Below, piece after piece: positions 1 to 5,247 of a DNA stretch of 8,532 nucleotides. The notes under the pieces are model-generated. The model was not told the origin of the DNA, searched no databases, and saw only the letters and a program-made list of their open reading frames with translations. Source of the stretch: an uncultured Collinsella sp. (GTDB lineage: Bacteria; Actinomycetota; Coriobacteriia; Coriobacteriales; Coriobacteriaceae); contig CABQHZ010000073.1 of the NCBI GenBank assembly GCA_902464175.1, positions 1 through 8,532 on the forward strand. Direction: 5' to 3'. Numbering within the stretch: position 1 is the first letter of the stretch; every line of letters starts with the position of its first letter. Position numbers and translations under genes: made by a program.

Positions 1-66
1 CTCGACAACCTACGCTGCGTAGACATGCACCGACCGAACGAGCGTGGATTTTTGGACATTCAAATC

Positions 67-134
67 ACGAGCGTGGATAATCTCCCACTTTGAGCCCACA
101 CATAGGCCAAAAACGGGAGATTATCCACGCTCGT
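67..134. repeat. 68-bp hairpin repeat, copy 1
   Basis: Two perfect 20-bp arms (67-86 and 115-134) surround a 28-nt centre. The left arm reads ACGAGCGTGGATAATCTCCC. A second copy lies at 1499-1566, with the same arm length, the same 28-nt centre length and a closely similar centre sequence (CTTTGAG, CCACACA, AGG and CAAAA blocks shared). That conservation of both arms and loop marks a dispersed element family rather than a chance terminator. There is no T-run after either arm. The octamer TTTTGGAC occurs at 50-57 and 134-141; it could be an insertion footprint, but the evidence is weak. Confidence 0.88.
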
Positions 135-201
135 TTTGGACGGCACGTTTTTCCGGCGCCCCTGTAGCTCCCGTAAGCACGACTTCTCGTCATTAGATTA
201 C

Positions 202-276
202 TCATACCAATTCTAATAACTATTTACGCCTTAAACTCGTTATTAGAATTGATATGATAAGCCTAATAACGAGTTT
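202..276 (+). promoter_or_regulatory. Triple inverted-box operator region upstream of the Fic gene
   Basis: The 8-mer CTAATAAC appears at 213-220, inverted at 239-246, and again direct at 263-270. Two overlapping inverted repeats result. One pairs 202-220 with 239-257 (19 bp, one mismatch). The other pairs 233-246 with 263-276 (14 bp, perfect). The middle box is shared, so only one pairing can form at a time in single-stranded nucleic acid, although in duplex DNA all three boxes are available to a protein. Box centres are 26 and 24 bp apart. The boxes bracket the predicted promoter, an arrangement typical of repression. The binder is unknown; the Fic protein itself, through its winged helix, is a candidate. 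Confidence 0.72.
231..258 (+). promoter_or_regulatory. Predicted sigma70-type promoter for the Fic gene
   Basis: TTAAAC (231-236) and TATGAT (253-258) are separated by 16 bp. The -10 box matches the consensus at 5 of 6 positions and the -35 at 3 of 6. The middle inverted box sits in the spacer, the first just upstream of the -35, and the third near the expected transcription start. This is a prediction from sequence only. Confidence 0.45.
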
Positions 277-302
277 CTGGCACTAAAGATATGGAGGGCG
301 CG

Positions 303-1475
303 ATGCAAATTGAGGAGAACGGGCAGGGGACGCTCCGCAATAATCTATCGGGAAAACTGGCGTACTATTCGTTTTTGCCGACGCCCTTGCAATCATTGAG
401 ACAGCTGAACCTCACCGAGAAAACCTATCGCACGCTTTCCGCATGCTCGCGAAAACTCGGAGAGCTCGAAGGCATGCTTTACTTTGTTCCCAATGCCGAC
501 ATGTATCTGACAATGTACGTTCGCAAAGAAGCCCTCCTCTCTTCGCAAATTGAAGGAACCCAGTGCACGTTTGACGACCTGCTTAGTCCATCACAACCCC
601 AACTCCATCATAAAGATGTCGCAGATGTCGTGAATTACGTTCGCGCCGTCGACCGAGGCGTAGAGCTGCTCAAAGACATGCCCTTGTGCACGAGACTTCT
701 TAGGCAAGTTCATGCGGTCCTGCTGGACGGAGTGCGCGGAACGGAGAAAAATCCTGGCGAGCTTCGCTCCTCCCAAAACTGGATTGGCCCCTCAGGTTGC
801 ACCATTGCAAACGCATCGTTCGTCCCCCCAAATGTCGAAGATTTGAGCGATACGCTCCAGGATCTCGAACGGTTTATCAATGAGCCTCAAGTCGAAATGG
901 ACCCGATCGTGCGGGCGGCACTCGTCCATTACCAATTTGAAACTGCCCATCCATTTCTTGACGGAAACGGGCGCTTAGGCAGGCTTCTCATTACACTTAT
1001 GCTCATCAATGATGGTGTTCTTCATTCCTGCTTGTTCTATCCATCGTTCCAGTTCAAGAAAAATCGAAGCGAGTACTACCGACAACTCACATCCGTAAGA
1101 GAACGAGGCACTTTCGAGGAATGGATAGAATTTTTCTGCGCCAGTCTTCTCGAGAGTGCGAAGGACTCGGTAGGGTCTTTAAAAAGTCTTGTTGACCTCC
1201 ACAACCGTTCGACGTCAGTCATTACCGAAAAACTTGGAAAAGCTGTCGCAAATGGGCAAAGACTGCTGAGCCTTCTTGAAGAGCATCCTATCGTCGACAC
1301 CGCATTCATCGCGGCCCAACTCGATATCGGCAGGAGTACCGCAAGTTCACTCGTCAAATCATTTGAAGAATTGAACATCCTTTGTCCGCTCGATGAATCA
1401 AAACAGAGATATCGACAGTACGGATATGAAGAGTATCTTTCGATTCTTAGGGAAGACGCTGATCCGATTAGGTAG
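303..1475 (+). CDS. Fic-family protein adenylyltransferase with C-terminal winged helix
   Basis: This gene encodes a predicted AMP-transferring enzyme of the Fic/DOC superfamily, which moves AMP from ATP onto hydroxyl side chains of target proteins. The catalytic motif HPFLDGNGRLGR lies at residues 216-227 and is complete, including the His and the anion-binding GNGR. An N-terminal Fic_N-type segment carries SSQIEG (80-85), which fits the autoinhibitory [S/T]xxxE[G/N] helix motif with the blocking Glu at 84; its position ahead of the Fic core is that of the N-terminally inhibited class, as in Shewanella SoFic. A winged-helix-like region spans about 332-360. The start at 303 is preferred over ATG 291 because GGAGGG (293-298) is then a well-spaced ribosome site; the product is 390 residues. 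Base composition is richer in A+T than the genes to the right, and the gene lies between two copies of a 68-bp repeat, suggesting acquisition. No partner antitoxin gene is seen. The target protein is unknown. Confidence 0.93.
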   Translation: MQIEENGQGTLRNNLSGKLAYYSFLPTPLQSLRQLNLTEKTYRTLSACSRKLGELEGMLYFVPNADMYLTMYVRKEALLSSQIEGTQCTFDDLLSPSQPQLHHKDVADVVNYVRAVDRGVELLKDMPLCTRLLRQVHAVLLDGVRGTEKNPGELRSSQNWIGPSGCTIANASFVPPNVEDLSDTLQDLERFINEPQVEMDPIVRAALVHYQFETAHPFLDGNGRLGRLLITLMLINDGVLHSCLFYPSFQFKKNRSEYYRQLTSVRERGTFEEWIEFFCASLLESAKDSVGSLKSLVDLHNRSTSVITEKLGKAVANGQRLLSLLEEHPIVDTAFIAAQLDIGRSTASSLVKSFEELNILCPLDESKQRYRQYGYEEYLSILREDADPIR

Positions 1476-1498
1476 CATCGCAGCCCGGGCAAATTATA

Positions 1499-1566
1499 AC
1501 GAGCGTAGACGATCTCCCGCTTTGAGTCCACACACAGGACAAAACCGGGAGATTATCCACGCTCAT
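1499..1566. repeat. 68-bp hairpin repeat, copy 2
   Basis: Arms lie at 1499-1518 and 1547-1566 around a 28-nt centre, in the same orientation as copy 1 at 67-134. The left arm differs from copy 1 at three positions and the right arm at one, so the stem is no longer perfect, while the centre differs at about five sites. Copy 2 is therefore the more decayed copy. It begins 24 bp after the Fic stop codon. Confidence 0.86.
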
Positions 1567-1570
1567 TTCC

Positions 1571-1632
1571 GAGTAGTCGTTGGGGACGTTCTTAAACGAC
1601 TAGTCAAACAAGAACGTCCCCAACGACTACTC
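1571..1632. repeat. 62-bp hairpin with perfect 23-bp arms
   Basis: The arms at 1571-1593 and 1610-1632 are exact reverse complements around a 16-nt centre. The centre contains the palindrome GACTAGTC (1598-1605). In addition, AACGACTAGTC (1595-1605) in the centre is a 10-of-11 copy of AACGACTACTC at the end of the right arm (1622-1632), giving a third copy of the arm tip. No T-run follows on either strand, so a simple intrinsic terminator is unlikely. It starts 4 bp after the second 68-bp repeat. Confidence 0.85.
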
Positions 1633-1664
1633 TGGCAACGCCGATGTTTTGGTAGCGACAGCGA

Positions 1665-1763
1665 AAACCCGCCAGAGCGAGCAAGGTGCCTTGAAACGAG
1701 GCGGCATTGACCTTCTGGTCATGCCGCCGAAGTTGAAAGGCAGATTGCCGCTCTGGCGGGTTT
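1665..1763. repeat. Rod-like ~99-nt imperfect inverted repeat
   Basis: The outer arms AAACCCGCCAGAGCG (1665-1679) and its exact complement (1749-1763) form a 15-bp stem. Inside it pairing continues: GCAA 1681-1684 with TTGC 1745-1748, GCCTT 1688-1692 with AAGGC 1737-1741, and 1700-1712 with 1717-1728 (12 bp, one bulged T) capped by TTCT. Two internal loops separate these stems (1693-1699 with 1729-1736, and 1685-1687 with 1742-1744). On the minus strand the element lies downstream of pyrE and its last stem ends in TTTT (1667-1664), so it may help end pyrE transcription. It could also be a small structured RNA or a miniature transposable element. Confidence 0.75.
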
Positions 1764-1776
1764 GCAGCGTCGAGCA

Positions 1777-1804
1777 GTTACGGCGTTTGGTAAAACGCCG
1801 TAAC
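1777..1804 (-). terminator. 12-bp hairpin at the pyrE stop codon, possible terminator
   Basis: GTTACGGCGTTT (1777-1788) pairs perfectly with 1793-1804 around a 4-nt loop. The stem begins at the last base of the pyrE TAG. No T-run follows on the minus strand, so it is more likely a 3'-end stabilising or pausing hairpin that acts together with the rod structure at 1665-1763 than a classical terminator by itself. Confidence 0.45.
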
Positions 1805-2484
1805 TAACGTGCTCCGTACTGCTCGTAGTAGGCGTCGATGGCGGTCTTGAGCTCGTCGTCGATAACGACCTTGCCGTCGATCTCATGGTTGTAGAGGGTC
1901 TCGACGACCTCAGCCATGGAGACGATGCTCGCGACGGGGAAGCCGTACTTGGCCTCGATCTCCTTCTGCGCGGTGGTCACGCCACCCTTGCCGACCTCCA
2001 TGCGGTTGAGGGACACGATCAGGCCCTTGATCTCGACATCGGCAGCTGCCTTGACCTTAGGATAGGTCTCGTCGATGGACTTACCGCTGGTAGTGACGTC
2101 CTCGACCATGATCACGCGGTCGCCGTCCTGGGGCTCGTAGCCCAGCAGGTTGCCCTTGTCGGCACCGTGGTCCTTAGCCTCCTTGCGGTCGCAGCAGTAC
2201 TTGATCTCCTTGCCGTACAGCTCGTGGTAGGCAATCGCGGTCACGACGGCCAGCGGAATGCCCTTGTAGGCCGGCCCGAACAGCACGTCAAAGTCGTCAC
2301 CAAAGTTATCGTGGATGGCCTGGGCATAATACTCGCCCAGCTTCTTGAGCTGATAGCCCGTCACATAGGCGCCGGCGTTCATAAAGAACGGAGACTGACG
2401 GCCGCTCTTGAGCGTAAAGCTGCCAAACTTAAGCACGTCGGACTCGACCATAAACTTGATGAACTCTTGCTTGTAAGCCTCCAT
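1804..2484 (-). CDS. pyrE: Orotate phosphoribosyltransferase
   Basis: This cytosolic enzyme joins orotate to PRPP to make orotidine 5'-monophosphate, the fifth step of de novo pyrimidine synthesis. The PRPP-binding loop VIMVEDVTTSGKS is at residues 124-136, and the mobile catalytic loop RKEAKDHG at 100-107. The N-terminal part (FGSFTLKSGRQSPFFMNAG, about 20-38) matches the orotate-binding segment of the family. The length of 226 residues is normal. ATG 2484 is supported by AGGAG five bases upstream. No other pyr gene is in the window; its upstream neighbour is the sugar kinase, separated from it by a strong terminator, so pyrE appears to be its own transcription unit here. Function is assigned with high confidence. 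Confidence 0.96.
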   Translation of the reverse strand: MEAYKQEFIKFMVESDVLKFGSFTLKSGRQSPFFMNAGAYVTGYQLKKLGEYYAQAIHDNFGDDFDVLFGPAYKGIPLAVVTAIAYHELYGKEIKYCCDRKEAKDHGADKGNLLGYEPQDGDRVIMVEDVTTSGKSIDETYPKVKAAADVEIKGLIVSLNRMEVGKGGVTTAQKEIEAKYGFPVASIVSMAEVVETLYNHEIDGKVVIDDELKTAIDAYYEQYGAR

Positions 2485-2518
2485 GCGGGCTCCTCTCGAT
2501 TAGGCGTTCGTGCTTCAC

Positions 2519-2548
2519 AGTTTAGCGCAGCCAGCCCATCACTGCCGA
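2519..2548 (-). promoter_or_regulatory. Possible pyrE promoter
   Basis: On the minus strand, TCGGCA (2548-2543) and TAAACT (2524-2519) are spaced by 18 bp, placing a start about 30 bases before the pyrE ATG. Matches to the consensus are modest (4 of 6 in each box). The position between the upstream terminator and the gene is the main support. Confidence 0.3.
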
Positions 2549-2572
2549 CATGCTTTGCCAAGCCCGCGGCCG

Positions 2573-2613
2573 AAAACCACCACGAAGGCGCCTGTCCCCT
2601 TCGTGGTGCTTTT
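2573..2613 (-). terminator. Intrinsic terminator of the sugar operon (bidirectional)
   Basis: CACCACGAAGG (2578-2588) pairs perfectly with 2598-2608 around a 9-nt loop. On the minus strand the stem is followed by G and TTTT (2577-2573); on the plus strand by C and TTTT. It lies 9 bases after the ROK kinase stop and before pyrE, so it should end the MFS-glycosidase-kinase transcript. Confidence 0.82.
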
Positions 2614-2621
2614 CGCAGCAA

Positions 2622-3533
2622 CTACTGCAAGCGCATGGCCTCTTGAACCGCGCCAACCAAGTTGGCGTCGTTACCGAGTTCCGCAGCCTTAATCTGCGGC
2701 TCGGGAATGCCGGCGAGGCCGCCCTCGTACCCTGCAAGCGCGATGGGCATCTGTTTGCGCAGGGCATCGATAAGCTCGGGATGGCACGAAATTCCGCCCG
2801 CAATAACAAATACCTCGGGGTCAACCACCGCCTGAAGGTTAACAAGCTGCGCATCGAAGGTCCTCGCATAGCGATCGAGCGCACGCTGAGCATCGGCGTC
2901 GCCGCTCTCAATCCATTCGAAAACTCGACGTCCATCTACGGGAGAATCCTCCGGCAGTCCCTTTTCGGCAACGGCCGCATCGCGCAGCGCACGCCATCCA
3001 CCCGTACCGGCAAAGGTGCTCTCCATGCTCGCCGGACGCGTCACGTCGTTGCGCAAGAAGCTAAACTCGCCCGCAAAGCAGTGCGCGCCGCGCAGGACCT
3101 TTCCGTCGATAACGATGCCGCCGCCGATGCCGGTGCCGATAGCGAGCACAACGCCAAACCGCGTACCGCGCAGCGCTCCCGCCGCGTATTCGCCCAGCGC
3201 ACAGCACTTGCCGTCGTTGTTAACGGCGACGGGCACACCTAGGCGCTCGCGCATGATTTTTCCCAAGGGGCATCCATCCATATAGGTCAGCGATCCGCCG
3301 CGATGAATCGTGCCATCAAGATCGCCCTCGTAAATGCCACCCGGGGCGCTCACGCCTACGGCCGAAATACGGTCGCGGTACGGCTCAATAAGCCCAATCA
3401 GCGCCTCGACCGTCTCTTCGGCTGTGGTAAAACCGGTCGGCACGCTTCCGCGCGCGCGAATGGAAAAATCCTCGCCCAAAACAGCCCACTTAACGGCCGT
3501 GCCGCCCACGTCGATACCAAAGTATTCCTTCAT
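2622..3533 (-). CDS. ROK-family sugar kinase, BglK-like
   Basis: This is a predicted cytosolic ATP-dependent sugar or glycoside kinase of the ROK family. The N-terminal phosphate loop GIDVGGT is at residues 6-12, the catalytic Asp is in NND at 105-107 (Asp107), and the second ATP loop AIGTGIGGG is at 131-139. The segment RGAHCFAGEFSFL (148-160) and the later VFVIAGGI resemble Klebsiella beta-glucoside kinase BglK. The CxCGxxGC zinc motif of glucokinase-type ROK proteins and ROK repressors is absent, and there is no DNA-binding N-terminus, so this is an enzyme, not a regulator. ATG 3533 is chosen because AGGAG lies just upstream and the IDVGGT loop then sits at the usual place; a longer reading to 3596 adds 21 unrelated residues. 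The length is 303 residues. It is the last gene of the sugar operon. The substrate is inferred to be the product of the neighbouring glycosidase and is not known. Confidence 0.88.
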   Translation of the reverse strand: MKEYFGIDVGGTAVKWAVLGEDFSIRARGSVPTGFTTAEETVEALIGLIEPYRDRISAVGVSAPGGIYEGDLDGTIHRGGSLTYMDGCPLGKIMRERLGVPVAVNNDGKCCALGEYAAGALRGTRFGVVLAIGTGIGGGIVIDGKVLRGAHCFAGEFSFLRNDVTRPASMESTFAGTGGWRALRDAAVAEKGLPEDSPVDGRRVFEWIESGDADAQRALDRYARTFDAQLVNLQAVVDPEVFVIAGGISCHPELIDALRKQMPIALAGYEGGLAGIPEPQIKAAELGNDANLVGAVQEAMRLQ

Positions 3534-3563
3534 GTTCCACTCCTCTTGTCTGCATCTGCAAAT

Positions 3564-3600
3564 GCCGAATGCCGGAACGGGAAACCGTCTCGGCATCGGC
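3564..3600 (-). other. Hairpin between glycosidase and kinase genes
   Basis: GCCGAATGCCG (3564-3574) pairs with CGGCATCGGC (3591-3600) with one bulged A, and the inner ACGG/CCGT stem closes a 4-nt loop (3581-3584). No T-run follows on the minus strand. It lies in the 88-bp gap between two genes of the same direction, and may stabilise the upstream mRNA end or lower kinase expression relative to the glycosidase. Confidence 0.55.
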
Positions 3601-3621
3601 TAGTCTTGTCTGAGATTGTCT

Positions 3622-5160
3622 CTACTGCTTGGCTTCCACCTCGCGGACGCGCAGCATCATGTACTGACGGCTCGGCAGATCGATGCGGAACGTACCCTCA
3701 AAGGCGCCCTCGAGCGTCTCGACGGTCATATTCCACGTGTCGATCACATCGACGGTATAATGCTTGCCCTCGGCGCCCTCAAACTCTCGATACGCCGGGC
3801 GGTTAAAGCCAAAGTACATAACGACATCGGCAGCCCCGTGGCCATGGTCGTTTGACATGCAGGTAACGTCCCAGGTAAACGTTCCGTCAAGAACGCCGAC
3901 CTCGTCGGGCACCCAATCAAAGTCATCCGGCAGCGTCTCCATATAACGGCGGCAAAAACCGATACGCTCGGGCGACTCGCCGTAGAGCTTGCCGCCATGT
4001 GCCCACCAAAGCTTGGGGCCGCGGTCGACGTAGGTCTCACCGTGCGTGACATAGCCGCCGCGCAGGCTGCCCTCCCAAAAACGGCGGACAAGCTCCTGGG
4101 CCGTAAGGTTGCCCCAACCCCAGTTAATGTTGCCCTCGTAACCGACCTCATCGATCAAAACCGGCTTGCTATACTGCGCGCGCAGCATGGTGACATCCTC
4201 GGCCGTGTTCTTAAGATCGCACCTCTGGTAGCTCACATGCGTAATCCACGGATGGCTGTGGTCGAAGATCTCGCGGCAATTGTGGATGCTGCGCAGGTGG
4301 CCATACGGGTCGTTCGCCATGATGATGCGGGCATAGCGGTCCCAGTCCTCGGCCGGCTTCCACGGCATAAGGTCCCACTCGTTGGCAAGGCTCCACCAGA
4401 TGTTCTTGTATGCCGAGAAACGGCGGGCAACATACGTCAGGTAGAAGATGTCCTCCTCGCGCGTCATGCGGGAGAAGCCCCAGTCCTCGGGCTTGTCATA
4501 CGGATGCAAAACGATAAGGTCCGCCTGGATGCCCAGCTCATCAAGCTGCTCAATGCGGTGCTCGAGGTTCTCCCAAAACGGCTCGTAAAAGCGGTAGTGG
4601 TCGAAGTTGCCCTTCTCGCCCTCGTAGGCATACATCGCCGGATCCTCGACGTTATAGTCGTAGAACTTGGGGAAGACGCACATGCGGATCTTGTTAAAGG
4701 GCGCCGCGGCGAGCGTCTGAAGCGTCTGCTCCTGCAGCTGAAGATCCTGGTTGGTCCAGGCATAGCACGTGGTGCCAAAGGGCAGATAGCGCGTGCCGTC
4801 CTCGTAGGCAAAGTTGAAATCTTCATCGGTGATAAACGGAGCATCGTGGCCGAGCACGTCCTTTGCCAGCAGCACGCGGCCATGGTTTTCGCCCGTGGCA
4901 GGCGTGGCTTCAAAAGAGCCGGCGGCGCCATCGAGCTCGGGGTCGTTAGAACTCACCGTGTAGTTCCAGACGCCGGCGCTCTCGGGCATAAAGTTGATTC
5001 CGTAGCGGCCGTTGCCCTTATAGAAGCCATGAACTTCAAAGCTGTCCTGGCCGTCCGCGCGATCGAAGCGCGCCGACAGCTCGACCTCGACATAGGGATT
5101 GCCGGCCGCGGTGCCCGCAAGCTCGAGCTTAAACACCTTGTACTGCTCGACGGTGGTCAT
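3622..5160 (-). CDS. Cytosolic glycoside hydrolase, DUF5060/DUF4038 (apiosidase-like) type
   Basis: This is a predicted retaining glycosidase with a clan GH-A style (beta/alpha)8 barrel. Residues 1-90 look like the beta-sandwich DUF5060 domain (YKGNGRYGINFMPESAGVWNY at 47-67). The barrel starts near LPFGTTCYAW (126-135) and fits DUF4038, with a C-terminal beta domain from about 410 to 512 of DUF5605 type. The likely acid/base is Glu261 in SLANEWDL and the likely nucleophile Glu338 in VLIDEVGYEG; their order and spacing match the beta4 and beta7 glutamates of GH-A enzymes. There is no signal peptide, so it acts in the cytosol on an imported glycoside. ATG 5160 has GGAGG seven bases upstream. 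It lies between transporter and kinase genes in one operon. The sugar cleaved is not readable from sequence; the family names are recalled from motif style and not checked by search. Confidence 0.83.
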   Translation of the reverse strand: MTTVEQYKVFKLELAGTAAGNPYVEVELSARFDRADGQDSFEVHGFYKGNGRYGINFMPESAGVWNYTVSSNDPELDGAAGSFEATPATGENHGRVLLAKDVLGHDAPFITDEDFNFAYEDGTRYLPFGTTCYAWTNQDLQLQEQTLQTLAAAPFNKIRMCVFPKFYDYNVEDPAMYAYEGEKGNFDHYRFYEPFWENLEHRIEQLDELGIQADLIVLHPYDKPEDWGFSRMTREEDIFYLTYVARRFSAYKNIWWSLANEWDLMPWKPAEDWDRYARIIMANDPYGHLRSIHNCREIFDHSHPWITHVSYQRCDLKNTAEDVTMLRAQYSKPVLIDEVGYEGNINWGWGNLTAQELVRRFWEGSLRGGYVTHGETYVDRGPKLWWAHGGKLYGESPERIGFCRRYMETLPDDFDWVPDEVGVLDGTFTWDVTCMSNDHGHGAADVVMYFGFNRPAYREFEGAEGKHYTVDVIDTWNMTVETLEGAFEGTFRIDLPSRQYMMLRVREVEAKQ

Positions 5161-5198
5161 AATAACGCCTCCAAGTTAAGCGATTGAATAGTCGGATC

Positions 5199-5228
5199 CC
5201 GTCGGGCGGCGCGAACGCAGCCCGACGG
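5199..5228 (-). other. Hairpin between transporter and glycosidase genes
   Basis: CCGTCGGGC (5199-5207) pairs perfectly with GCCCGACGG (5220-5228) around a 12-nt loop, in the 87-bp gap inside the operon. No T-run follows on the minus strand. The role is probably mRNA processing or stability, giving unequal levels of the two products. Confidence 0.55.
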
Positions 5229-5247
5229 AAGGAAAGGGAGTGGCGGA

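Larger units (their letters stand above)
1..302. other. Intergenic region upstream of the Fic gene, no gene recognised
   Basis: No convincing coding sequence is visible. A short open stretch at the left edge closes with TAG at 20-22 in one frame, but it is too short to call a gene end. A small palindrome CTACGC-T-GCGTAG lies at 10-22. Positions 38-49 repeat the first 12 bases of the hairpin arm that starts at 67 (ACGAGCGTGGAT). The region also holds the 68-bp hairpin repeat (67-134) and the box-rich Fic promoter (202-276), listed separately. Confidence 0.6.
1476..1803. other. Gene-free gap filled with four hairpin structures
   Basis: The gap between the convergent Fic and pyrE genes carries no credible gene. 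It holds, in order, the second 68-bp repeat (1499-1566), a 62-bp hairpin (1571-1632), a ~99-nt rod-like inverted repeat (1665-1763) and a 12-bp hairpin (1777-1804). Only 1476-1498, 1567-1570, 1633-1664 and 1764-1776 are unpaired filler. Confidence 0.8.

Noticed and set aside
303..1475. Toxin-antitoxin pair with the Fic protein as toxin
   Set aside because: No small antitoxin gene lies next to it, and the inhibitory motif is inside the protein itself.
67..1632. CRISPR array suggested by repeated hairpins
   Set aside because: Only two copies of the repeat exist, more than 1.3 kb apart, with no regular spacers and no cas genes.
1665..1763. tRNA-like or known riboswitch fold
   Set aside because: The pairing is a single rod, not a cloverleaf or junction, and it lies downstream of genes on both strands.
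1885..2646. 253-codon plus-strand open frame opposite pyrE
   Set aside because: It overlaps a certain pyrE gene and shows the Val/Leu/Asp-rich composition of antisense codons.
3997..5187. Long 396-codon plus-strand open frame opposite the glycosidase gene
   Set aside because: It is the antisense shadow of a recognisable enzyme in high-GC DNA; its translation has no domain-like features.
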